Source of the DNA: Serratia inhibens
GTDB taxonomy: Bacteria; Pseudomonadota; Gammaproteobacteria; Enterobacterales; Enterobacteriaceae
Direction of reading: 5' to 3'
Assembly (NCBI RefSeq): GCF_003591175.1
Contig: NZ_QYYG01000001.1
Span: 434,001 to 498,000, forward strand
DNA: 64,000 bases
Shown here: piece by piece, positions 34,595 through 43,117 of the stretch
How the letters are laid out: every line of letters starts with the position of its first letter
Numbering within the stretch: position 1 is the stretch's first letter
The notes under the pieces: generated by a model
What the model was told of the DNA's origin: nothing
The model's database searches: none
What the model saw: only the letters and a program-made list of their open reading frames with translations
Program-made: the position numbers and the translations under genes

Positions 34595-35809
34595 TCAGCC
34601 CTGACGTCTCCCCACAGAAAATCCGTGCCGTTTAGCCGCTGCCGCGATAGCCAGTGCACCCAACAAAAGCATCAGCGCTGCCCAGGGGAAAGACGCCGGG
34701 CCATACCGATCAAGCAAGATCCCGCCGAAAATTCCGCCACCTGCGATAGCGCTGTTCCAGGTGACCACGTTCATGGCCAGCGCCGCATCCGCACCTTCAC
34801 CGGCGGCATCCGCCAGTGCGGTCTGCAATAGCGTCGCCGCCCCGCCGAAACTCAATCCCCACAGCGCCATGCCGACATAGATCACCCCCGCATTCTTGAG
34901 CCCCACGCCCAACAGCACGCTGGTGACGGCAAACAGCGCGAGGCTGGTCAGCACCGCCGTTCTCAGGTGGCGATCAACCACCCGACCGGTGATCCAGATC
35001 CCCGCCAACGACGCCAACCCGAAAATAAGCAACACCGCATCAACCCGGTCACCAAGGCCGGCCGGCGTAACGAAGGGCGCAACGTAGGTATAGAGAATGT
35101 TATGAGCGAACATCCACAACAGCACCACGCCCAGCACCGATCTGACGCCGGGGCTCATCAACACCTTGTACAGCGGCATCCGTTTTGCCCCCGTCTGGCC
35201 CGGATAATCCGGCACCTTTGCCAGTACCCAAAGGATTAACGCCAACGACAGCAGCGACATAATGCCAAAGGCGGCGCGCCAACCGACCACCGACCCCAGC
35301 CAGGTCCCGAGCGGCACGCCCAGCGACAGCGCTACCGGTGCGCCCACCATCGCCACCGCCATCGCCTTGCCCTGAAGATGAGGCACCACCATCCGGCGCG
35401 CATAACCGGCAAGCAGACTCCAGGCCAGTCCCGCCGCCGCGCCGGCAAAAAAGCGCGCGGTCAGCGTAACCGCAAAGTTGCCCGACATGGCCGTGATCGA
35501 GTTAAAGAGAAAAAAACCCGCGATGGTCAGCAGCAAAACGTTACGCCGTCGCCAACGCTGAGTGGCGAGCGTCAACGGAATGGCAGCCAGTACCGAACCC
35601 AGCGCGTAGGCGGTGATCATCTGTCCGGCCAGCGAAGGTGACACCAGCAGGCCGGGTGCGATCTGGGCCAGCAAACCGGCGGGGAGTGTTTCGGTAGCAA
35701 TGCAAATAAATCCCGTCATGGCTAATGCCAGCAGCGCGGTAATCGGCAAACGCTGTGCCGTCTCGGGGATCGCCCGGGCATCACTGCAATGGGTAGTTGT
35801 TTGGCTCAT
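34595..35809 (-). CDS. MFS efflux transporter, NepI/AraJ-like
   Basis: This is a 404-residue inner-membrane transporter with twelve hydrophobic segments. ATETLPAGLLAQIAPGLLVS after the first helix and TLATQRWRRRNVLLL (loop 2-3) are marks of the DHA1 group that includes NepI and AraJ. The substrate is unknown; purine nucleosides, sugars and drugs are all carried by relatives. It is divergent from a TetR regulator, and three similar operator-like sites occupy the promoter between them, so it is probably an inducible exporter. Confidence 0.88.
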   Translation of the reverse strand: MSQTTTHCSDARAIPETAQRLPITALLALAMTGFICIATETLPAGLLAQIAPGLLVSPSLAGQMITAYALGSVLAAIPLTLATQRWRRRNVLLLTIAGFFLFNSITAMSGNFAVTLTARFFAGAAAGLAWSLLAGYARRMVVPHLQGKAMAVAMVGAPVALSLGVPLGTWLGSVVGWRAAFGIMSLLSLALILWVLAKVPDYPGQTGAKRMPLYKVLMSPGVRSVLGVVLLWMFAHNILYTYVAPFVTPAGLGDRVDAVLLIFGLASLAGIWITGRVVDRHLRTAVLTSLALFAVTSVLLGVGLKNAGVIYVGMALWGLSFGGAATLLQTALADAAGEGADAALAMNVVTWNSAIAGGGIFGGILLDRYGPASFPWAALMLLLGALAIAAAAKRHGFSVGRRQG

Positions 35810-35822
35810 GCTTTATCCATTT

Positions 35823-35988
35823 ATATATCGATCGGTATAGATATGGGCGACAGCGAAATGCACTCGTTTTGCCAGGGTGCATTTCGGTCAGTACGTCACT
35901 GGAATTGATTTATGTATCGAGTGGTATAATTATGCTAAGGAGCTATCATCTGAGTGTCAACAAGATTTATACTGATCGGTATATAACT
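35823..35988. repeat. Three copies of a TATACYGATCRGTATA-like operator
   Basis: The copies are ATATCGATCGGTATA (about 35825-35839), GTATCGAGTGGTATA (35914-35928) and TATACTGATCGGTATA (about 35969-35984). The third is palindromic except at one pair. They span the promoter between the MFS and TetR genes. Confidence 0.6.
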
Positions 35989-36007
35989 TACAAACCTGGA
36001 GTCAGTC

Positions 36008-36622
36008 ATGGCACAAATGGGTCGCCCTCGCCGGTTCGACCGCGACGAGGCCGTTCAGCAGGCATTGCATCTGTTTTGGCAGCATGGGTATGAGGCCACT
36101 TCTCTGGCTCAGCTTAAAGCGCAGATTGGCGGCGGCATTACCGCGCCCAGTTTTTATGCCGCCTTTGGTTCGAAAGAGGCGCTGTTCAGAGAGGTGGTAG
36201 CCTGCTATCTCAACAGTTATGGGCGGGTCAATGATGCGCTCTGGGATGACTCCCTGCCCCCCAGAGTGGCGATTGAAACCTCGCTGCGCCGCTCGGTGAA
36301 GATGCAGTGTGAAGAGCAGCATCCCAAGGGGTGCATGGTCGCATTGGCCGTAATGTCAGGCGGTGCTGAGGAGCATTCAGCGGTGCTGAAACCGCTTGCC
36401 GATTCGCGCCGGCGTACGCTGAACGGTTTTATTCACTGCATCAAAAGAGGCATTGCCGGCGGCGAACTGGCCTGGGATACCGACGCTGCCGCTATCGCCA
36501 CGTTGTTTGACAGCTTCCTGCTGGGCGTTTCGACGTTGGCGCGCGACGGCGTCAGTCATTCGGTGATCGATAGCGCCGTCACGGCCTTGCTGGCAGTTTG
36601 GGACGCAAACTCCGGAGCCTGA
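36008..36622 (+). CDS. TetR/AcrR-family regulator
   Basis: This 204-residue protein has the family N-terminus GRPRRFDRDEAVQQALHLFW and a helix-turn-helix TSLAQLKAQIGGGITAPSFY, then AAFGSKEALFREVV. The C-terminal half carries PKGCMVALAVMSGG, typical of a group of TetR repressors that sit beside efflux pumps or oxidoreductases. It is divergent from the MFS gene; three operator-like repeats lie between them. The ATG at 36008 gives the family-standard MAQMGRPR start. Confidence 0.9.
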   Translation: MAQMGRPRRFDRDEAVQQALHLFWQHGYEATSLAQLKAQIGGGITAPSFYAAFGSKEALFREVVACYLNSYGRVNDALWDDSLPPRVAIETSLRRSVKMQCEEQHPKGCMVALAVMSGGAEEHSAVLKPLADSRRRTLNGFIHCIKRGIAGGELAWDTDAAAIATLFDSFLLGVSTLARDGVSHSVIDSAVTALLAVWDANSGA

Positions 36623-36638
36623 CAATACCGATGTCGAA

Positions 36639-36672
36639 CAACGCCTGGCCGCGATCACTGCTCCAGGCGTTG
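36639..36672. terminator. Hairpin overlapping the 3' end of ganR
   Basis: CAACGCCTGG-N14-CCAGGCGTTG is a perfect 10-bp stem spanning the ganR stop (36655-36657) at the junction of the converging TetR and ganR genes. The long loop and lack of a T tract limit certainty. Confidence 0.4.
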
Positions 36673-37728
36673 TGCCAGCAGACGCAGCTCTTCGGCAATC
36701 TGCTTCAAGTCCTTGTCGTTATGCTCGCGCGGCCCGGTGGAATTACGGATCACCAGCTTTGCCGACAGAATCGATGACGCGCGCGACAGCTCGCTCTCGC
36801 TGGTGTTGAGCACCTTCCTGACCGCTTCCTTGCCCTGTAAATCCAGATCCAGCGAGACGGTGGTCAGCGCCGGGTAGAAGAAGGCACTTTCATAAGCATC
36901 GTCATAGCCAATGACCGACTTTTGCCCCGGTATCGGCAGTTGGTTCTGATGGAAGGCGCTTAGCAGCCCGAGCGCCATTTGGTCATTCCCCACCAGCACC
37001 GCCGAGAAATGCGGGGTCTCACGCAACATCTGCAATGCGCCGGCGTAACCGCTTTGCGCGTCCCAGTTGCCGTGCAGCACCGTGACCGGCGTCAGGCCAT
37101 AATCCTGCAGCGCCTCCTGCCAGTTCTTTAGCCGCAAATTGGCCGAAATGGAGTATTGCGGCCCAGCCAGCAAGGCAAAATCGCGGTGCCCCAGTTCGTA
37201 TAGATACTTGACGCTGGCACGGGTGCCGTCCGCCGGGTTGAAAGAGACGTTAAACACGGAACTGTAAGGGTCGACGTCGAGGAACAGGCAGGTAATGTCA
37301 TCGTTGTCCGCGGCAATTTTTTCCGCCACCGTCGTCTCCAGCGGTACGTTGATGATGACCTTTTCTACCCGCTGCGATTTGAGATCGTTGATCGAGTCCT
37401 GTATGCCATGATTGACGTTCTCATCAATCATTGAAATCAACACCTGATAGCCTTCCGCATTGGCGTAACGTTTTACCGCCGCCGCCACCTGCGAAGGGGC
37501 ATGCAGAGCCAGGGAGATCGTTACCAGCCCCACAGTTCGGCTCTGTTTGCCCACCAACTGCTGCGCCAGGCGATTGGGCACGTACCTGAGCAATTCAATG
37601 GATTGCTCAACCTTGCGACGCGTGGCTTCAGAGACATTGGCTGACTTGTTCAACACCCGTGAAACCGTCTGGTAAGACACACCGGCATGACGGGCAACAT
37701 CCTCTAACGTGGTGCTTTTCGACTTCAT
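36655..37728 (-). CDS. ganR: LacI-family repressor of galactan genes
   Basis: This is a 357-residue LacI/GalR protein. The helix-turn-helix and hinge are TTLEDVARHAGVSYQTVSRV, then LNKSANVSEATRRKV and YVPNRLAQQLVGK. The effector domain has NDQMALGLLSAFHQNQLPIP and GYDDAYESAFFYPALTTVSL. In Dickeya the gan locus has a LacI regulator GanR; here the gene is divergent from the porin ganL, which fits the same role. The likely inducer is galactose or a galactobiose-type oligomer (inference). Confidence 0.88.
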   Translation of the reverse strand: MKSKSTTLEDVARHAGVSYQTVSRVLNKSANVSEATRRKVEQSIELLRYVPNRLAQQLVGKQSRTVGLVTISLALHAPSQVAAAVKRYANAEGYQVLISMIDENVNHGIQDSINDLKSQRVEKVIINVPLETTVAEKIAADNDDITCLFLDVDPYSSVFNVSFNPADGTRASVKYLYELGHRDFALLAGPQYSISANLRLKNWQEALQDYGLTPVTVLHGNWDAQSGYAGALQMLRETPHFSAVLVGNDQMALGLLSAFHQNQLPIPGQKSVIGYDDAYESAFFYPALTTVSLDLDLQGKEAVRKVLNTSESELSRASSILSAKLVIRNSTGPREHNDKDLKQIAEELRLLAQRLEQ

Positions 37729-37995
37729 AATCCGTTCCCTGTGATTGCTCTGGGCTGATTGTAACAGGCCCCCCCCTCACCGCATAGTTACCCCGATCAC
37801 ATCCATCAAATTTCCAAAAAAGTTATTCGTTCACATATCACGCCTTAGTGATCTCTCTCACTAACCGTTACAAATCCTGCTGTTTTATTTGCACTAAATC
37901 ACAATAAATCAACAACGCGATTGTTTGTTGTCATGATTAGCCATTCTATTGCCGTGTGGATGTGAACGTAATACAAAAAACATAATGAGGCATAC
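37729..37995. promoter_or_regulatory. ganR-ganL divergent control region
   Basis: This 267-bp AT-rich gap holds a TGTGA half-site (37961) that may belong to a weak CRP site. It also holds ACGTAATAC (37966-37974), which recurs almost unchanged before ganK (ACGTATTAC, 47000-47008), and TAACCGTTA (37864 region), a small palindrome with the CG centre usual for LacI-family operators. None is proven. Confidence 0.4.
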
Positions 37996-39261
37996 ATGAA
38001 AACAAGACTACGCACATTGTCTGTCGCTTTGGCGATGGCGCTTTCCTCACCGGTCGCCTTTGCCGTCGAGACCCCTGGGATCGATTTCCATGGCTACCTG
38101 CGTTCCGGGGTCGGCGTTTCTCAGGATGGTGGATTAGAAGAATGGCAGAAAAACAAAATTGGCCGCCTGGGCAACGAATCCGATACCTACGGTGAAATCG
38201 AACTGGGCAGTGAAGTCTACAAAAAGAACGACGTCAGCTTCTATCTCGACACTATGGTCAGCATGGTATCGGACGGCTCCAACGACAGCGAAACCACGCT
38301 GGGGGATGACGCCGAATTCGGGTTGCGTCAGCTTAATCTGCAAATCAAGGGGCTGATCCCGGGCGACCCGAACGCGGTGATTTGGGGCGGCAAGCGCTAC
38401 TATCAGCGCCATGACCTGCACATCATAGATACCAAATACTGGAACATATCAGGCGCCGGCGCCGGCGTGGAAAACCTCTCCTTCGGGCCGGGTGCCATCT
38501 CCGTCGCCTGGATCCGCGGTGACGGCAACGACGTGGACTACCGTGTCGACAACGATAACGACCTCAACATCAACTATATCGACCTGCGTTATGCCGGCTG
38601 GAAGCCGTGGACCGGCGCCTGGACCGAGTTTGGTATCGACTATGCGATGCCGAACCCGACCAACAAGCAAAAAGAGTACGGCGGCCTGTATGACGCGGAA
38701 AACGGCGTGATGCTGACCGGCGAGATCAGTCAGGACATGCTGGGCGGCTATAACAAAATGGTGTTGCAGTACGCCACCAAAGGTCTGGCGCAGAACATGG
38801 TGTCCCAGGGCGGCGGTTGGTATGACGTCTGGAACGATACCCGCGATGCCACCGGTTATCGGGTGATCAATACCGGGCTGATCCCGATTACCGATAAGTT
38901 CTCCCTCAACCACGTGTTGACCTGGGGTTCGGCCAACGACCTCAGCGATGCGATCGACAAAAGTAACCTGATCTCTCTGGTGGGCCGGGCGCAGTACCAG
39001 TTCACGCAGTACGTGCGCGGCATTGGCGAAGCCGGCGCTTTCTACCAGAAAGATGACCACAAAGACGGCAGCCACTACAAGCAAGGCGGCGAGAAGTACA
39101 CGCTGGCGCTGGGGTTGGCGGATGGGCCGGAATTCATGTCCCGCCCTGAATTGCGCGTATATGCCTCCTATCTCAATGATTCGGAGCAAGGCAATTCATT
39201 CAAGGACGGCACCGCCAGCAATACCTGGAACTTTGGCGTGCAGGTCGAAGCCTGGTGGTAA
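37996..39261 (+). CDS. ganL: Maltoporin-like outer-membrane porin for galactan oligomers
   Basis: This 421-residue LamB-type porin has a signal peptide MKTRLRTLSVALAMALSSPV followed by AFA|VET. The mature protein begins with the maltoporin pattern IDFHGYLRSGVGVSQDG. It shows RLGNESDTYGEIELGSEVYK, GGKRYYQRHDLHIIDTKYWN and ISGAGAGVE, and ends with the barrel-closing NTWNFGVQVEAWW. LamB proteins are trimeric channels with an aromatic slide for sugars. In Dickeya, GanL is needed for growth on galactan but not on galactose. Here it is divergent from ganR and next to the gan genes, so the assignment is strong by context. Confidence 0.9.
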   Translation: MKTRLRTLSVALAMALSSPVAFAVETPGIDFHGYLRSGVGVSQDGGLEEWQKNKIGRLGNESDTYGEIELGSEVYKKNDVSFYLDTMVSMVSDGSNDSETTLGDDAEFGLRQLNLQIKGLIPGDPNAVIWGGKRYYQRHDLHIIDTKYWNISGAGAGVENLSFGPGAISVAWIRGDGNDVDYRVDNDNDLNINYIDLRYAGWKPWTGAWTEFGIDYAMPNPTNKQKEYGGLYDAENGVMLTGEISQDMLGGYNKMVLQYATKGLAQNMVSQGGGWYDVWNDTRDATGYRVINTGLIPITDKFSLNHVLTWGSANDLSDAIDKSNLISLVGRAQYQFTQYVRGIGEAGAFYQKDDHKDGSHYKQGGEKYTLALGLADGPEFMSRPELRVYASYLNDSEQGNSFKDGTASNTWNFGVQVEAWW

Positions 39262-39370
39262 CAGGCATGCCCCAGGGTAAATAACGGCTCCTGGTTTATT
39301 GGCAGTACCTTAATTCTCTCATCATTATCTCCTGTGTCTTTGACGACGCTCTCCGGTTGCTGTCGTCCAT

Positions 39371-39407
39371 TGGTAACCACCCAAGGGTGGTTACCAATTA
39401 TTTTTTA
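39371..39407 (+). terminator. Terminator of ganL
   Basis: TGGTAACCACCC-AA-GGGTGGTTACCA is a perfect 12-bp stem followed by ATTATTTTTTA. Its T tract touches the stop codon of the converging EIIB gene (39405-39407). Confidence 0.85.
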
Positions 39408-39725
39408 TTCCTGATGATTAACCGAAAACCGCTCCGCCAATAATTTACGCAAATTATCTGATTGTTTGCCAAATATCGCGTGAACCTCCTGACCAATAAT
39501 AATCACCCCCAACGCGCCCGACTGTTGCAAGCCTTCCGTATCGACTTTGGCTAAATCCGTCACCGTCACGCGCAAGCGGGTAATACAGGCATCGACATGC
39601 CGGATATTTTCTCGGCCGCCCAGATGCTGCATCAGCGTTTCTAAAAAAGACATATCGACGCTATTATCTTCCACCGGCAATTTCGGGTGCGAGAAATAAT
39701 GCGTAAAGGCTTTCAAACTGACCAT
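39405..39725 (-). CDS. Stand-alone PTS EIIB domain protein (glucose family)
   Basis: This 106-residue soluble protein has a single EIIB domain of the glucose/sucrose type. HVDACITRLRVTVTDLAKVD holds the phosphoryl-accepting cysteine (about C47), and GALGVIIIGQEVHAIFGKQS is the second family block. A full PTS permease would add an EIIC membrane domain; none is present. The ATG at 39725 has GAGGAAA upstream. It lies downstream of ganB, past a strong terminator, so it may be expressed separately. It might take phosphate from a PTS EIIA and signal PTS status; that is inference. Confidence 0.8.
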   Translation of the reverse strand: MVSLKAFTHYFSHPKLPVEDNSVDMSFLETLMQHLGGRENIRHVDACITRLRVTVTDLAKVDTEGLQQSGALGVIIIGQEVHAIFGKQSDNLRKLLAERFSVNHQE

Positions 39726-39752
39726 GGTTATTTCCTCATAAGATACAGGCGT

Positions 39753-39781
39753 AAAAAAACGCCCGTTCGACTGAACGGGCG
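39753..39781 (-). terminator. Terminator of the gan operon after ganB
   Basis: On the minus strand, CGCCCGTTC-AGTC-GAACGGGCG runs into seven T. It lies 14 bp after the ganB stop and separates it from the EIIB gene. Confidence 0.88.
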
Positions 39782-39794
39782 CAAGGGGAAGAAA

Positions 39795-41855
39795 CTATGC
39801 CAACTTGCGGGTCAATATGCGGCAGCCCCAGGGTGCCAGAGCCATTTCGCCCTGCAAGGTACCCGCATCCGACATATCGACATACACCGCCGGCAACTCG
39901 ACGGTTTTTGCCTTGTCGCTGTAGTTTTGCACGATAATAAACTCGGACTCGCCGTCGGTGCGCCGCTGTGCGGTCACGCCCGGCGGCAATAGGGTGTCCA
40001 GCGCGCGCGGCAACGCCAGCTCTTGCGCTATCGCCATAAAGAAATCGCGCTGGAAAGAGGCATCGTTGCGCGAAGCGACGTACCACGCCTTGCCGTCGCC
40101 AAAGCGGTTGACCGTCAACGCCGGGCGGCCGGCATAGAAATCACCGCCGTAGACCGCCTGCGCGCTGGCGCCTTCCAGGTTGATCAGCTCGCACAGGTGG
40201 CGCGCCTGATAGCTGCCCTGCAAGCCCAGCTCGTTGCCCGGCACACCGCGAATGCTGTTGGTTTCGTCATCCGTCAGGCTGTCGATCTCCTCTGCCCAGA
40301 TCCCCAGCAACGGCCGCAGTGGCCCCGGGAAACCGCCCAGATGGCACAGATCGCTTTCATTGACGATGCCGCTCCAGTAGCTGGCGACAAACTGCCCGCC
40401 CTGCCGGACAAAGGCTTCCGCCCGCGCGGCAAAGCCTTCGCGCACCATATACAGCATCGGCGCAATGACCAGCTGATAGCCAGACAGGTCGCAATCGGCG
40501 TTGATGATATCCACCGCGATGCCCTGCTCCCAGAACGGACGATAATGCTCCACCACCGTCTGTTCATAATGCAGCCCGGCGTTGCGCGGCCCTTGCGCAT
40601 CGTCCATCGCCCAGCGGCTTTCCCAATCGAAGATAATCGCCACCCGCGCCTCGACCCGGCTACCGGCGACCGGTGCCATGGCGGCCAGCAACCGGCCCAG
40701 TTCGCTCACCTCTTTGCCGACGCGAGTATCCAGCCGCCCGGAGTGGTCAATCACCGCGCCGTGGAACTTCTCCACCGAGCCGCGGCTTTTGCGCCACTGG
40801 AAGTACTGTACCGAATCCGCACCGTGCGCGACCGCCTGCAATGAGGAGAGAATATGCATACCCGGCTTCTTCAGCTTGCTGATCGGCTGCCAGTTGGTGA
40901 CGCTCGGCGTCGATTCCATCAGCACAAAAGGCTTGCCCTGTTTCAGGCTGCGCATCAGGTCGTGGAACATGGCGGTATAGCAGGCCAGCGCGGTTTCGTC
41001 CTGCCGGTTATGCCACATCGGGTAGCTGTCCCAGGAGATGAAATCGATGACTTTCGACATCTGCCAGTAATCGTAATCGTAGAAATATTCCATAAAGTTG
41101 GTGGTGGCCGGCAAGTCCGGATTGGCCGCCTTCAGCGGCGCAATTTCCTGCGCGCAAAAATCGGTGGCCTGGCTGCTGCAAAAACGCCGCCAGTCCAGGT
41201 TCAGACCGTGAATCGACACCTCACCCTGCGGCGCAGGCGATTCAATCTGCGACCAGTCGCTGTAGGTGTGGCTCCAGAAATCGCTCCACCAGGCCTCGTT
41301 CAGCCTATCCAGCGTCTGATAACGTTGCTGCAGCCATTCGCGGAAATCGCTCTGGCAACGGCTGCAATGGCATTCGCCGCTGTATTCGTTGGAAATATGC
41401 CAGCCGATCACCGCCGGGTGGTGCGCATAACGCTGCGCCAATTCCAGGTTGATCTCATTCACCTTGCGGCGATATACCGGGGATGACAGGCAATGGTTGT
41501 GTCGGCCGCCGTGCAACGCCGGTACCCGATTGCGCCCCACGCGCAGCACCTCCGGGTATTTTTGCGACAACCACGCCGGGCGCGCGCCGCTTGGCGTAGC
41601 CAAAAATACGTGAATACCCTGTGCATATAACTTATTCAGCACCTCATCCAACCAGGCGAATTGATATTTACCCTCTTCAGGTTCAAGTTTCGACCAGCTG
41701 AATATCCCCACCGACATAATATTGCAGTTAGCCTGCTTCATCAGCTCTACATCTTTCTCCACCATACCCGGATAATTAACCCATTGTTCCGGATTGTAGT
41801 CTGCTCCATGCAATAGGCCAGGCACCTTTGCACTCAAAGGAGGAAATTTATTCAT
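39795..41855 (-). CDS. ganB: GH42 beta-galactosidase (cytoplasmic exo-galactanase)
   Basis: This is a 686-residue glycoside hydrolase family 42 enzyme with no signal peptide. The opening GLLHGADYNPEQW is a family hallmark. The acid/base glutamate is in WHISNEYSGECHC, the zinc-binding cysteines are in GECHCSRCQSDF, and the nucleophile glutamate is in VLMESTPSV. In Dickeya the matching GanB releases galactose from imported galacto-oligomers. The second of two adjacent ATGs (41855) has AAGGA at the better distance. It is the last main gene of the operon; ganA is 52 bp upstream. Confidence 0.93.
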   Translation of the reverse strand: MNKFPPLSAKVPGLLHGADYNPEQWVNYPGMVEKDVELMKQANCNIMSVGIFSWSKLEPEEGKYQFAWLDEVLNKLYAQGIHVFLATPSGARPAWLSQKYPEVLRVGRNRVPALHGGRHNHCLSSPVYRRKVNEINLELAQRYAHHPAVIGWHISNEYSGECHCSRCQSDFREWLQQRYQTLDRLNEAWWSDFWSHTYSDWSQIESPAPQGEVSIHGLNLDWRRFCSSQATDFCAQEIAPLKAANPDLPATTNFMEYFYDYDYWQMSKVIDFISWDSYPMWHNRQDETALACYTAMFHDLMRSLKQGKPFVLMESTPSVTNWQPISKLKKPGMHILSSLQAVAHGADSVQYFQWRKSRGSVEKFHGAVIDHSGRLDTRVGKEVSELGRLLAAMAPVAGSRVEARVAIIFDWESRWAMDDAQGPRNAGLHYEQTVVEHYRPFWEQGIAVDIINADCDLSGYQLVIAPMLYMVREGFAARAEAFVRQGGQFVASYWSGIVNESDLCHLGGFPGPLRPLLGIWAEEIDSLTDDETNSIRGVPGNELGLQGSYQARHLCELINLEGASAQAVYGGDFYAGRPALTVNRFGDGKAWYVASRNDASFQRDFFMAIAQELALPRALDTLLPPGVTAQRRTDGESEFIIVQNYSDKAKTVELPAVYVDMSDAGTLQGEMALAPWGCRILTRKLA

Positions 41856-41907
41856 CATGATTCCTTAGAAAATAATTACCGAAATTCTTTATTAGGGACT
41901 GACACAG

Positions 41908-43113
41908 TTAATTAAATGACTTTAATGAAGGCAGCACTTTACCCTGGCAATCAAACAGCGCCTGATTTTCACGCGCGTTGCCATCCTTGCCGGATTCACC
42001 GATATATTTCATCCCGGCCGGCGTAGCCCAACCGGCGCCCGGCACGGCGATCCAGGTCGGTTCCCAATAAAACACGCCTTTGCCGCGGTTATCCGGCACG
42101 TTAATAATGCTCTGCATCAGATCGCGAATAAAATCGGCCTGCCCCTGAACGGTACCCGGATATCCCCCATCCTGCGCTTCTTTGGCGGAGAAGCTGTTGT
42201 CGGTATCGTCGCAATTTTCCAGGCCATAACCGTAAGCGGCCTCTACCACAATCACGTCCTTGTTATACCGCTTGCTGATGTCGTCCATATTGGTTTGCAG
42301 CTTCGAGATCGGACCGTCCCAATAGGTGTACATCGATAAACCTATGACATCGAACGGCACATTGCGCCGGGTTATCTCGTCAAACCACCAACGGAAAGTG
42401 TCATTCTTGGTGCCCTCGGCCAAATGCAGCATGATTTTCACCTGTGAAGGCGAATCGAGGTTTTCCCGCAGCCCGGCGATCGCCGCGTTCAGCAACCCGG
42501 CCAGCCGATCAAACTCCCCACCGCCCTGGCCCCAGCTTTTGCCTTCCGGCCACAGAATGCCGCCATTAATCTCGTTGCCGATCTGCACCATATCCGGCAA
42601 CACGCCTTGCTGCTTGAAGCTGGCAATGGTGTCGCGGGTATAGTCATGGATCGTCGTTTTCAGTTGGTCATAGCTCATTTTGTCCCAGGCCTTGGGCTTG
42701 AACTGCTTGCCGGGATCGGTCCAGAAGTCGCTGTAATGGAAATCCAGCAGCAGCTTCATCCCTTGCGCCTTGACGCGCTTGGCCAGCGCCAGCGTGGTGG
42801 CGAGATTATTGTTGCCGGCACCATAAGGTTGGCCTGCGCTGTCCTGCGGATCGACCCACAGGCGCAGGCGCACATAGTTCACGCCGTTGTGTTTGAGGAT
42901 GACCAGCGGATCCTGCTGAACGTCGTTCTGGTCGTAGAACTTGCCGCCGTGCTGCTCCACGTCCGCCAGGGTAGAAATATCGACGCCTTTGATAAAGCCG
43001 GCCGGAACATCGTTCAGCGGTTTAATGATGACGCTGTCCGCCGCAAACGCCGTGGCGGACAGCAGCCCGGCCGCCAGACACAGGCTTAATAAAGCCGGTT
43101 TGAATGTTTTCAT
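41908..43113 (-). CDS. ganA: GH53 endo-beta-1,4-galactanase, periplasmic
   Basis: This 401-residue precursor has a signal peptide MKTFKPALLSLCLAAGLLSA, ending TAFA|A. The GH53 fold begins FIKGVDISTLADVEQHGGKF. The acid/base glutamate is in VQIGNEINGG and the nucleophile in VVEAAYGYGLENCDD. YVRLRLWVDP and LLLDFHYSDFWTDPGKQ are further GH53 marks. It cuts the beta-1,4-galactan side chains of pectin into oligomers. In Dickeya, GanA is periplasmic and releases tri- to hexamers. The gene lies 4 bp after ganG, so it is co-transcribed with the transporter. Confidence 0.93.
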   Translation of the reverse strand: MKTFKPALLSLCLAAGLLSATAFAADSVIIKPLNDVPAGFIKGVDISTLADVEQHGGKFYDQNDVQQDPLVILKHNGVNYVRLRLWVDPQDSAGQPYGAGNNNLATTLALAKRVKAQGMKLLLDFHYSDFWTDPGKQFKPKAWDKMSYDQLKTTIHDYTRDTIASFKQQGVLPDMVQIGNEINGGILWPEGKSWGQGGGEFDRLAGLLNAAIAGLRENLDSPSQVKIMLHLAEGTKNDTFRWWFDEITRRNVPFDVIGLSMYTYWDGPISKLQTNMDDISKRYNKDVIVVEAAYGYGLENCDDTDNSFSAKEAQDGGYPGTVQGQADFIRDLMQSIINVPDNRGKGVFYWEPTWIAVPGAGWATPAGMKYIGESGKDGNARENQALFDCQGKVLPSLKSFN

Positions 43114-43117
43114 CGCA

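Noticed and set aside
40023-41486. Plus-strand frames of 273 and 210 codons
   Set aside because: Antisense to ganB, whose GH42 active-site motifs are certain.
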